Assembly: GCA_025927795.1 (NCBI GenBank)
Contig: JAICKT010000156.1
Location: 1 to 9,748, forward strand
Length of the DNA: 9,748 nt
From: Parafilimonas sp.
GTDB taxonomy: Bacteria > Bacteroidota > Bacteroidia > Chitinophagales > Chitinophagaceae
Reading direction: 5' to 3'
Below are positions 1 to 6,021 of this stretch, piece by piece. The notes beneath the pieces were generated by a model. It did no database searches and was not told where the DNA came from. It saw only the letters and a list, made by a program, of their open reading frames with translations. Made by a program: the position numbers and the translations under genes. Position 1 is the first letter of the stretch. Each line of letters opens with the position of its first letter.

Positions 1-160
1 ATTTAAACACCTTGATTTTTTATGGCTGATGCGTGGTAATGTAATTACCGATGAAGATTTTTTAAGTGTTCAAAATAAATTGAAAACTATTGAAGGCACG
101 CAATTAGTTACAGAACTAACACTGGAAAAAATAAAAAATAAAGGCAACTTGATTTTTTAA
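1..160 (+). CDS. C-terminal end of an IPExxxVDY-like protein (5' end outside window)
   Basis: An open frame enters from the left edge (first full codon at position 2) and ends at TAA 158-160, giving 52 visible residues. The first of these read FKHLDFLWLMRG. If the cut codon before them is Glu (its last base, A, allows GAA), this matches the end of the motif that names the IPExxxVDY family, small Bacteroidota proteins of about 150 residues and unknown function. The tail LVTELTLEKIKNKGNLIF also resembles the C-termini I remember from that family. The stop lies 34 bp before the next gene on the same strand, so the two may be co-transcribed. The motif proper lies outside the window, so the family call is an inference; that this is a real gene end is more certain. 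Confidence 0.5.
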   Translation, partial: FKHLDFLWLMRGNVITDEDFLSVQNKLKTIEGTQLVTELTLEKIKNKGNLIF

Positions 161-194
161 ACTTTCATGCAAAATAAAATCAAAAAAAATACTC

Positions 195-440
195 ATGAAA
201 ACACCGCAAAACTGGACAGAACAAAAAAATACACTTTATCGTAAAATTGAATTTAAAAGTTTCTCAGAAGCACTTGCATTTATGGTACGGGTTGGTTTAG
301 AAGCTGAAAAGATGAATCATCATCCTTTGTGGACGAACGTTTATAATAAAGTTGAAATTTGGCTAAGCACACATGACGCCGGTGATATAATTACAGAAAA
401 AGATATTCAGCTTGCTGAAAAAATTAATGCAATAGTTTAA
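195..440 (+). CDS. Pterin-4a-carbinolamine dehydratase (4a-hydroxytetrahydrobiopterin dehydratase)
   Basis: This enzyme dehydrates 4a-hydroxytetrahydropterin to quinonoid dihydropterin, recycling the cofactor of aromatic amino acid hydroxylases such as phenylalanine hydroxylase. The 81-residue protein carries the family signature: E38, then H42-H43-P44, W46, Y50, then the STHD block with H60 and D61, and D70. The conserved histidines are the expected catalytic and pterin-contact residues. It is shorter than the roughly 100-residue human and Pseudomonas enzymes because the N-terminus is trimmed, but the core is complete. The only nearby upstream ATG (167-169) is in another frame, which supports the start used. 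Its stop TAA overlaps the stop of the convergent TMEM175-like gene. No phenylalanine hydroxylase is visible, although a fumarylacetoacetase-like gene of the same catabolic route lies about 4.4 kb downstream. A role in general pterin metabolism is also possible. Confidence 0.93.
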   Translation: MKTPQNWTEQKNTLYRKIEFKSFSEALAFMVRVGLEAEKMNHHPLWTNVYNKVEIWLSTHDAGDIITEKDIQLAEKINAIV

Positions 441-1060
441 GGCATGTATTTATCAAGCTTATTCGGAATAAGATAAAGCAATGGCGTAAGTATAAAAAAG
501 AAAATGCTTATTGTTGGTGACCAAATTGAAATAATAATCGCAATTGCATACACAACAGGAGAAATTAAAAAAGAAATTTTTGCTTCTTTTCTTACTTCAT
601 AAGGCAGCTCACGTTCTAAAAACCCTTCACGATGAATAGCATAAACCCATTGTGCATATAAAGTAAGATTGCATAAACTCAGGTTCAATCCATACACCAT
701 TATAGTTCCCCATTGTAATTTATTCTCAGCAAGAAATTGCGTACTTAAAGGCACAAGGCAAACCATCATATAAAACAACACACCTAAGTAGATAAAATGA
801 CGATTGGTTCTGCCGATATATTCAAACATCATTCGATGACCAAACCACATAATACCTAATACAATAAAGCTGATAATGTAGCAAAGCAAACTCGGTAAAA
901 CAGCGCGGAATGAAGAAGCAAAAGCATTCCATGAGTCATCTTCAAGATCAGGCCATTTTAATTCTATAACAAGTATCGTCATTGCAACAGCAAAAATGCC
1001 ATCACCCAAAGACTCAAGACGCGAAGAACGTAAAGGCAGTTTATGTTTTGGTTCTTCCAT
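437..1060 (-). CDS. TMEM175-like (DUF1211) six-helix membrane protein, putative potassium channel
   Basis: This is a 207-residue integral membrane protein with about six hydrophobic segments (roughly residues 18-34, 53-73, 88-108, 119-140, 163-180 and 181-197). The first helix carries the family hallmark: R14, then LGDGIFAVAMTILVIEL, equivalent to the RxxxFSDGvfAIaiTLLvLEL motif of bacterial and lysosomal TMEM175 channels. Here the usual FSDG reads LGDG. Characterised bacterial members are K+-permeable tetramers; function here is inferred from family only. I chose ATG 1058-1060, two bases after the acylphosphatase stop. An in-frame TTG at 1064-1066 overlapping that stop (TTGA) would add two residues, and a TGA at 1067-1069 blocks anything longer. 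The gene is last in the AIM24-acylphosphatase-TMEM175 group and is very likely co-transcribed with acylphosphatase. Confidence 0.85.
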   Translation of the reverse strand: MEEPKHKLPLRSSRLESLGDGIFAVAMTILVIELKWPDLEDDSWNAFASSFRAVLPSLLCYIISFIVLGIMWFGHRMMFEYIGRTNRHFIYLGVLFYMMVCLVPLSTQFLAENKLQWGTIMVYGLNLSLCNLTLYAQWVYAIHREGFLERELPYEVRKEAKISFLISPVVYAIAIIISIWSPTISIFFFILTPLLYLIPNKLDKYMP

Positions 1061-1062
1061 TT

Positions 1063-1350
1063 TCAATCATAATATAAAATTGAAAATTCTTTTAGAGTAT
1101 TATCTGCTTGTTTTTCTGTAACCTCTATATCTTCTACTATTGCTTTTTGCGGACCTTGTTTACACCAGTTAATAAATGTATTTAAATTTTCTGCATTTCC
1201 CTGCGCAAATATTTCAACTTTATCATCAGGTGTATTTTTTACCCATCCATTAATTTTAAACTCCGCGGCTTTTTGTTTTGCATTCTTTCTAAAAAAAACA
1301 CCTTGCACTCTACCGGTTATAATTATGTGCTTCGCAAATTCGTTGTTCAT
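1063..1350 (-). CDS. acyP: Acylphosphatase
   Basis: This small cytosolic enzyme hydrolyses acyl phosphates such as acetyl phosphate or 1,3-bisphosphoglycerate to carboxylate and phosphate. The 95-residue length is normal for the ferredoxin-like acylphosphatase fold. The first signature GRVQGVFFR (residues 13-21) includes the phosphate-binding loop and catalytic R21. The second signature begins GWVKNT (35-40) and supplies catalytic N39; the Gly usually found a few residues later is Asp here. Start ATG is at 1348-1350, 45 bp after the AIM24-like stop. The TGA at 1063-1065 lies two bases from the next gene's ATG (or overlaps its alternative TTG), so translation of the two is probably coupled. 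No physiological link to the neighbours is evident. Confidence 0.95.
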   Translation of the reverse strand: MNNEFAKHIIITGRVQGVFFRKNAKQKAAEFKINGWVKNTPDDKVEIFAQGNAENLNTFINWCKQGPQKAIVEDIEVTEKQADNTLKEFSILYYD

Positions 1351-1395
1351 AGTTATATGAATTATATTCTTACTTCATTTCGTATCTCGCACTTC

Positions 1396-2190
1396 TTAAT
1401 ATCCATCACCATCAATCATATTTCCTATTCTCCCTAAAATACTGCCTTCTTCTTTACGATTATATGTTGCAAAAGCTAAAATGCGTGAAGCGAGCCTGCT
1501 TATCGGCAATGATTGTATCCACACTTTTCCCGGGCCGCGCAACGTAGCAAAAAATAAACCTTCACCACCAAAAATTGAATTTTTTATTCCGCCAATAAAT
1601 TGAATATCGTAATTAACATTACTGGTAAATCCAACAATGCAACCTGTATCAATTTTTAATAATTCACCGGATTGTAAGTCTCTCTCCTGCACATAACCAC
1701 CTGCATGTAAAAAAGCCATCCCGTCACCTTCAATCTTTTCCATAATAAAACCTTCGCCGCCAAATAAACCTGTACCTAATTTGCGCTGAAATTCAATACC
1801 AATACTTACGCCTTTCGCCGCACACAAAAAAGCATCTTTTTGTGCGATGATTTTGCCGCCTAATTCAAGCAGGTTAAGTGCAACTACTTTACCAGTATAA
1901 GGTGCTGCAAAGCTTATCCGTTTTTTGCCAGAGCCGGTATTGGTAAATGCCGTCATAAATAAATTCTCGCCAACAAGCAATCGTTTACCTGCACTAAACA
2001 GCTTTCCCATTATGCTATTATCTTTCTGTTGGCTGCCGTCACCAAAAATGGTTTGCATAGTAATGCCGTCATCCATCATCATAAATGCCCCAGGCTCGGC
2101 AACGGCTGTTTCACCCGGGTCAAGTTCTACTTCTACATATTGCAATTCTTCACCGAAAATTTTGTAATCAATCTCATGATTTTGTATCAT
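1396..2190 (-). CDS. AIM24 / TIGR00266 family protein
   Basis: This 264-residue protein belongs to the AIM24 (TIGR00266) family, a beta-rich fold with internal repeats named after a yeast mitochondrial protein; its biochemical role in bacteria is unknown. Family blocks are clear: GLFGGEGFIMEK (about 141-152), a FLHAGGYV stretch (160-167), the DTGCIVGF segment (181-188), then FGGEGLFFATLRGPGKVW (207-224) followed by IQSLP. The paired FGGEG loops are the most diagnostic feature. No signal peptide or membrane helix is visible, so it is probably cytosolic or peripheral. Start ATG 2188-2190 follows an AT-rich leader. It is first of three minus-strand genes, followed by acylphosphatase after 45 bp. 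It transcribes away from the split-barrel-like gene across the intergenic region. Confidence 0.92.
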   Translation of the reverse strand: MIQNHEIDYKIFGEELQYVEVELDPGETAVAEPGAFMMMDDGITMQTIFGDGSQQKDNSIMGKLFSAGKRLLVGENLFMTAFTNTGSGKKRISFAAPYTGKVVALNLLELGGKIIAQKDAFLCAAKGVSIGIEFQRKLGTGLFGGEGFIMEKIEGDGMAFLHAGGYVQERDLQSGELLKIDTGCIVGFTSNVNYDIQFIGGIKNSIFGGEGLFFATLRGPGKVWIQSLPISRLASRILAFATYNRKEEGSILGRIGNMIDGDGY

Positions 2191-2522
2191 ACTATATTAT
2201 TTATAAAGCGAAATTATTAAATCGCAAAAAAAATTGAATAATCATTTTTTTAAATAGTCTTATTGTCTGAGTAAAAAAATTCCCATCAACAAACAGAAGA
2301 AAGCGTAATCATATTTAAATTTTACCTGAAATGTTTAAAATGTGTCCATTAAATTTTTTTTATCAAGCGGATTAATAAAAAAAACTGAGTATTCACAACA
2401 AGCGCAAACATCTAAAATTATACAGGCACAGAGTTTGAAATTAATTTGTTGTCCTTTTTGTTAAACGTTCGACTTATATTCTCGTATATGTATAATATAA
2501 AGCAGCAACCACTTAATAACTT
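2191..2522. other. 332-bp AT-rich divergent intergenic region
   Basis: This region separates the AIM24-like gene (minus) from the split-barrel-like gene (plus) and must hold both promoters, yet I cannot place either with confidence. No good copy of the Bacteroidota -7 element TAnnTTTG at proper spacing from a -33 TTG is visible. An all-A:T inverted repeat lies at 2227-2234/2244-2251 (AAAAAAAT, 9-nt loop, ATTTTTTT). An imperfect palindrome, GCGAAATTATTAAATCGC at 2208-2225, sits just upstream of the AIM24-like start and could be an operator or chance. I see no small ORF or RNA gene. Confidence 0.6.
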
Positions 2523-2954
2523 ATGTCTAAATTAAATTGTATGGAATCATATTTACACGAAAATAATCTTGCTAAAATTTCCCAGTTTGATAATGCAGTG
2601 TTTTATTGCATCAATTCGTCGTCGCAGCGCGTGCCTGTTGGCATGGTAAAAAATATTCGTTTGTTAGCTGATAATAAAATTGAATTTGAAGTTTCGCATT
2701 TTCCTGTTTTGGAAAATAACTGGAATGTATTTGCCGCCGAACTGCACCTGTATAAAAAAGGCTTACCATTCAACATGACTTTACATGGCACAGCATGGTT
2801 TATAAATCCAAATGAATTAAAAGTACAGTTTAAGGTTTTATATGAAGAATGTTTTGGTCAAATGGAAACAAGGGTTTCACTTCAAAATTCTTTAGCTGAA
2901 TTCTTCAGCACAACGGGAATGTTTTTTAAAAAGATGCTTATAACAGGCTTTTAA
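2523..2954 (+). CDS. Uncharacterised small protein, possible PNPOx-like FMN-binding split barrel
   Basis: The 143-residue soluble protein has no signal peptide or membrane segment. Its layout resembles small pyridoxamine 5'-phosphate oxidase-like (general stress) proteins. An early helix leads into NAVFYCI (24-30), then VPVGMVKNI (37-45), a strand EFEVSHFP (54-61), and FAAELHLYKKGLPF (70-83), where such proteins often have F-x-A-x-L-x-F-Y-R-K-G. A strand around LHGTAW (87-92) and VQFKVLYEE (101-109) follow. The call rests on remembered family layout, and FMN binding cannot be shown from the sequence. The ATG at 2523 is the first start in frame near the promoter region. The stop shares TTAA 2951-2954 with the convergent exported-protein gene. 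A ligand-free split barrel or an unrelated Bacteroidota-specific family remains possible. Confidence 0.5.
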   Translation: MSKLNCMESYLHENNLAKISQFDNAVFYCINSSSQRVPVGMVKNIRLLADNKIEFEVSHFPVLENNWNVFAAELHLYKKGLPFNMTLHGTAWFINPNELKVQFKVLYEECFGQMETRVSLQNSLAEFFSTTGMFFKKMLITGF

Positions 2955-3385
2955 TTTTTGATTACTATTTTACAAACCATTCGCCTGACTACTTTCACTA
3001 ACATTCGCTTTTTAATATCTTTCGGTAATACAATGGTGTATAAATAATACTGGTTGCCGGTTTGCAATTTTGAAATCAATTCGCTTAGAGAAATAGAATA
3101 GCTGTCATCGTTCGTGTGTTTTAAAACAGCGATTTCACTATCTGCGGCGTTGTGAATTGTAAAGCTTCTTTGCCAGCTTGTATCAATTTCTTCGTTTAAT
3201 ACAATAGCTTTAAAATAATCGGTTGAATTAAAGTTTGCTTTTTTTAAGCTGAAAATTCTGTTGCTATTATTAACATCTAATGATATTGATAAATTTTCAC
3301 CCTTTGCAGATAGATCAATACTCATATCCTGCGAACAGCAAACTACCACAGGAAGAAACATTAAAGCTGATAATATAAATTTCAT
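2951..3385 (-). CDS. Small exported protein of unknown function
   Basis: This 144-residue protein starts with a short signal peptide: MKF, a hydrophobic stretch to about residue 15, then CCSQD. The double Cys (C16-C17) resembles a lipobox, but the residue before it is Val and not the usual Gly/Ala/Ser, so I cannot decide between lipoprotein and ordinary cleaved secretion. The mature part is mixed polar with beta-like alternation (LSISLDV, YLYTIVLP) and ends in a strongly basic tail rich in Lys and Arg (from about residue 125). I recognise no domain. It lies 77 bp downstream of the ketoacyl synthase on the same strand and may be read through from it. Its stop overlaps that of the convergent gene on TTAA. 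Confidence 0.7.
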   Translation of the reverse strand: MKFILSALMFLPVVVCCSQDMSIDLSAKGENLSISLDVNNSNRIFSLKKANFNSTDYFKAIVLNEEIDTSWQRSFTIHNAADSEIAVLKHTNDDSYSISLSELISKLQTGNQYYLYTIVLPKDIKKRMLVKVVRRMVCKIVIKN

Positions 3386-3462
3386 TGATTGTGTAATTAT
3401 TTATAATTCGTTTATTATTATTTCTTTTTTCTAATTCTTCCTTTTTGTTTCTTGATTCTTGT

Positions 3463-4509
3463 TTACCATTTCATAAGAGCACTTGCCCATGTAAAACCGC
3501 TGCCGAATGCTGCAAGGCAAACTAAATCGCTTTCCTTAATTTTTCCGTATTGCCATGCTTCACATAAAGCAATTGGTATTGATGCAGCGGTTGTGTTTCC
3601 ATATTTATCAATGTTATTATAAACCTGGTCATCATTCAATTTTAATTTTTCCTGAACAAATTTGCTAATGCGCAAATTAGCCTGGTGCGGAATAAGCATT
3701 TTTATATCTGAAGATTTATAACCGTTTTGGTTTAATGCTTCCATAATTACTTCAGGAAATTTTATGATTGCTTTTTTAAATACAGTTGGTCCATCCATAA
3801 AAGGAAAGTTTTGGCCTTTGTCAATCATTGTATGATTTTCATACAATCCCCCTACTTCTGCATCTTCATAATCTGCCAAACCTTTCTTCCAATAATTTGC
3901 ATGTGTGCCCGGATTATAAAGTGCAAGAATTTCTGCATCGTTGCCATCACTATGTAAATGTGTACTTAAAATACCGCGGTTATTGTCTTTGGTTGGTTGT
4001 AACACAACAGCGCCAGCACCATCACCAAAAATTACAGAAATATTTCTGCTACGTGTATTAAAGTCTATCGCGAAAGAATGTTTTTCACTTCCAATTACTA
4101 AAATATTTTTATACATGCCGCTCTTTATAAATTGATCGCCTACACTCAACGCATACAAAAAACCACTGCACTGATTGCGCACATCTAAAGCACCAATTTC
4201 TTTCATCTTTAATGCACGTTGTACCAGCACGCCGCAACCCGGAAAATAATAATCTGGTGAAAGCGTGGCAAAGATGATGAAGTCAATATCCTGCTCAGTA
4301 ATGCCGGCTCTTTCAATTGCAATCTTTGCAGCTTCAATGCCCATTGTTGCTGTTGTTTCATTTGTGCGATGTGCAAAGCGACGCTCTTTAATTCCTGTTC
4401 GTTCCTGTATCCATTCATCGCTCGTATCCATGTACTTCATCATATCATAATTGGTAAAAACATTTTGCGGCACATACATTCCTATACCTGCAATTATACT
4501 TCTCGGCAT
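3463..4509 (-). CDS. 3-oxoacyl-ACP synthase III (FabH-like ketoacyl synthase)
   Basis: Family members carry out decarboxylative condensation of an acyl-CoA starter with malonyl-ACP, the first step of type II fatty acid synthesis or of a related secondary pathway. The 348-residue protein has the complete thiolase-fold triad: Cys114 in NQCSGF, His275 in PHQANLR and Asn305 in YGNTTAASIP. Other family marks are DEWIQERTGIKERR (31-44), FGDGAGAVVL (161-170) and the C-terminal AAFGSGFTWASALMKW. It is about 30 residues longer than E. coli FabH (317), mostly from extra sequence around 195-235. No acpP, fabD, plsX or fabG lies beside it, so this may be one of several KAS III paralogues in the genome and not the housekeeping copy. 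Start ATG 4507-4509 gives the standard N-terminus. The small exported-protein gene follows 77 bp downstream. Confidence 0.93.
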   Translation of the reverse strand: MPRSIIAGIGMYVPQNVFTNYDMMKYMDTSDEWIQERTGIKERRFAHRTNETTATMGIEAAKIAIERAGITEQDIDFIIFATLSPDYYFPGCGVLVQRALKMKEIGALDVRNQCSGFLYALSVGDQFIKSGMYKNILVIGSEKHSFAIDFNTRSRNISVIFGDGAGAVVLQPTKDNNRGILSTHLHSDGNDAEILALYNPGTHANYWKKGLADYEDAEVGGLYENHTMIDKGQNFPFMDGPTVFKKAIIKFPEVIMEALNQNGYKSSDIKMLIPHQANLRISKFVQEKLKLNDDQVYNNIDKYGNTTAASIPIALCEAWQYGKIKESDLVCLAAFGSGFTWASALMKW

Positions 4510-4873
4510 AACTAATATAGTTTGGTTTTGAAGGTAGGAATTTTTATGTCAAACATGAATCGTAAAACGTCAATCACAAATTGAAACTGCAAACTTGCTT
4601 TATATGGTTTCGTCAAAAATATTTTCATGAAAAGCATTGGTGCGTAATAGTTATTAATGATTATGCAGAGAAATGTGCAGAGAAAAATAGGTGCTGAATG
4701 TATTATACTTCACAAATGAGGTATTAAATAATTCTTCAGGTTTATTCCATAAAATTGCAGACTGTAAACTTATACTACGAAATAAAACATAAAATTTCGG
4801 GGCAAATTATATTAAGCTTAATAAAAATTTTATTGCCAACTATATATAGCAATTAAAAACAAAATATATACAC
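4510..4873. other. 364-bp AT-rich divergent intergenic region
   Basis: This region lies between the ketoacyl synthase gene (minus) and the fumarylacetoacetase-like gene (plus) and presumably carries both promoters. On the minus strand TATTTTTG (plus 4614-4621) fits the TAnnTTTG -7 consensus, but I see no matching -33 TTG. A perfect 14-bp palindrome TATTAAGCTTAATA lies at 4810-4823, about 50 bp before the plus-strand start. A 10-bp direct repeat TGCAGAGAAA occurs at 4664-4673 and 4676-4685. No ORF or RNA gene is evident. Confidence 0.6.
4810..4823. promoter_or_regulatory. 14-bp perfect palindrome upstream of the FAH-like gene, possible operator
   Basis: TATTAAGCTTAATA is a perfect inverted repeat centred at 4816/4817, 50 bp before the start of the fumarylacetoacetase-like gene, where a regulator of the catabolic genes could bind. 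It is AT-rich, and a palindrome this long is expected about once by chance in a window of this size and composition, so the regulatory reading is weak. Confidence 0.2.
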
Positions 4874-5890
4874 ATGAAACTGGTTTCTTATTTAAAAGAC
4901 GAACACGATCAATTAGCCATATTAGAAAATGGTTTATTATACGATACTGATTTGCTGCACATGGAAATGCCTTCTTCTATGAGTATGTTTCTTAATTTTT
5001 GGGATGATAATTATACACTGGCATTAAAATTAGAACAGGCAATAAAAGATAATATAATTGGTAAGGAAAAAGGTTTCCCTGTTGAAGATGCAAGTCTTCT
5101 TGCGCCGGTTCCTTTTCCGGCGAGCTGCAGAGATGGTTATGCATTTCGCCAGCATGTAGCTGCAGCAAGAAGAAACCGTAAAGCGCCAATGATACCTGAG
5201 TTTGATCAGTATCCTGTTTTTTATTTTACAAATCATCATAGCATACAAGGTCCGGGAGAAATAATGTGTATGCCCGATCATTTTAATAAACTCGATTTTG
5301 AATTAGAAGTTGCAATTGTAATTTCCAAGCTTGGCAGAAATATTCCGGCTGAAGAAGCGGATGAATATATTGCTGGTTTGATGATAATGAATGATCTGAG
5401 TGCACGCACTTTACAAAGCGAAGAAATGCTTTTAAATCTTGGACCTGCAAAAGGGAAAGATTTTGCAACAGCTATCGGTCCTTATCTTGTAACATTAGAA
5501 GAGCTGGAAGAATTTGAAGTACCTGCAAAAGAAAATCATACCGGCAAAACATGGAATTTAAAAATGAAATGCACTATAAATGGTGTGCAGGTTAGTGAAG
5601 GAAATTTAAGTGATATGGACTGGACTTTTGCCGAGCTGATTGAACGCGCTTCATATGGTGCAACATTGTATCCCAGCGATGTAATTGGCAGTGGGACTGT
5701 TGGCACAGGTTGTTTTCTTGAACTGAATGGCACCGGAAAATTAAACGATGAAAATTATGCAGAGCAATGGTTAAAGGAAGGCGACGTTATTGAGATGGAA
5801 GTTGAGGCACTTGGCATTTTATCCAATACAATAACAAAAGAAGAAAGTGATTTTTCGATACTTGAAAAGAAAAAAGAAATTAAGAAATGA
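4874..5890 (+). CDS. Fumarylacetoacetate hydrolase family protein (probable fumarylacetoacetase)
   Basis: Fumarylacetoacetase cleaves fumarylacetoacetate to fumarate and acetoacetate, the last step of tyrosine/homogentisate breakdown. The 338-residue protein aligns by motif with the mammalian enzyme. D87, Y89 and H94 match the metal Asp, Tyr and catalytic His, with the same 2- and 7-residue spacing. E143 and E145 in DFELEVAIVI and D174 in NDLSAR are the other metal ligands, R178 is the substrate Arg, and K195 in KGKDF fits the conserved Lys. The C-terminal FAH core runs from about residue 75 to 325, with a smaller N-terminal domain before it. The tail is rich in Glu/Lys. Other FAH-superfamily hydrolases act on related 2-oxo or acylpyruvate substrates, so the exact substrate is inferred. 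The flavin reductase-like gene follows 131 bp downstream on the same strand, an association I recall from Bacteroidota tyrosine-degradation loci. Confidence 0.88.
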   Translation: MKLVSYLKDEHDQLAILENGLLYDTDLLHMEMPSSMSMFLNFWDDNYTLALKLEQAIKDNIIGKEKGFPVEDASLLAPVPFPASCRDGYAFRQHVAAARRNRKAPMIPEFDQYPVFYFTNHHSIQGPGEIMCMPDHFNKLDFELEVAIVISKLGRNIPAEEADEYIAGLMIMNDLSARTLQSEEMLLNLGPAKGKDFATAIGPYLVTLEELEEFEVPAKENHTGKTWNLKMKCTINGVQVSEGNLSDMDWTFAELIERASYGATLYPSDVIGSGTVGTGCFLELNGTGKLNDENYAEQWLKEGDVIEMEVEALGILSNTITKEESDFSILEKKKEIKK

Positions 5891-5897
5891 AAATATT

Positions 5898-5933
5898 CGT
5901 CACTGCGAGGCACGAAGCGATGTAATGCTTTGC
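5898..5933. repeat. Dispersed repeat resembling the GTCATTGCGAGG..CGAAGC family
   Basis: Immediately after the FAH-like stop, the sequence CGTCACTGCGAGGCACGAAG, followed by CGATGTAATGCTTTGC, closely matches the intergenic repeat (typically GTCATTGCGAGG(C/A)ACGAAGCAATC) found in many Bacteroidota and other bacterial genomes. The right half can fold: CGAAGC (5913-5918) pairs with GCTTTG (5927-5932), including one G-T pair, around an 8-nt loop. It is more GC-rich than the flanking DNA. Only one copy is in the window, so its repetitive nature is inferred from general knowledge. It could act as an RNA hairpin between the two genes. Confidence 0.55.
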
Positions 5934-6021
5934 TATAATTGATTTCTTTTATTTTTCAAATCGTTTTAATTATCATTTTACTTTTCAATTCACCTTTCAC
6001 CTCTCACACTTAATTTTACAA

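Noticed and set aside
1925..2220. Plus-strand open frames inside and beyond the AIM24-like gene
   Set aside because: They are antisense to a well-conserved gene and their translations resemble no protein family.
2227..2251. AAAAAAAT/ATTTTTTT inverted repeat as a terminator or operator
   Set aside because: It consists only of A:T pairs in a very AT-rich spacer and lies upstream of a gene start, so chance is the simplest explanation.
3416..3462. Strand-biased pyrimidine-rich tract (purine-rich on the coding strand) between the ketoacyl synthase and exported-protein genes, as an H-DNA or regulatory element
   Set aside because: It is interrupted by many A and G bases, has no mirror symmetry, and is typical of AT-rich leader DNA in this window.
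4614..4621. TATTTTTG on the minus strand as the promoter of the ketoacyl synthase gene
   Set aside because: It matches the TAnnTTTG -7 element, but no -33 TTG is present at suitable spacing and such matches are common in AT-rich DNA.
4664..4685. Tandem TGCAGAGAAA direct repeat as iterons or a CRISPR fragment
   Set aside because: There are only two 10-bp copies, with a 2-bp spacer and no further copies or associated genes.
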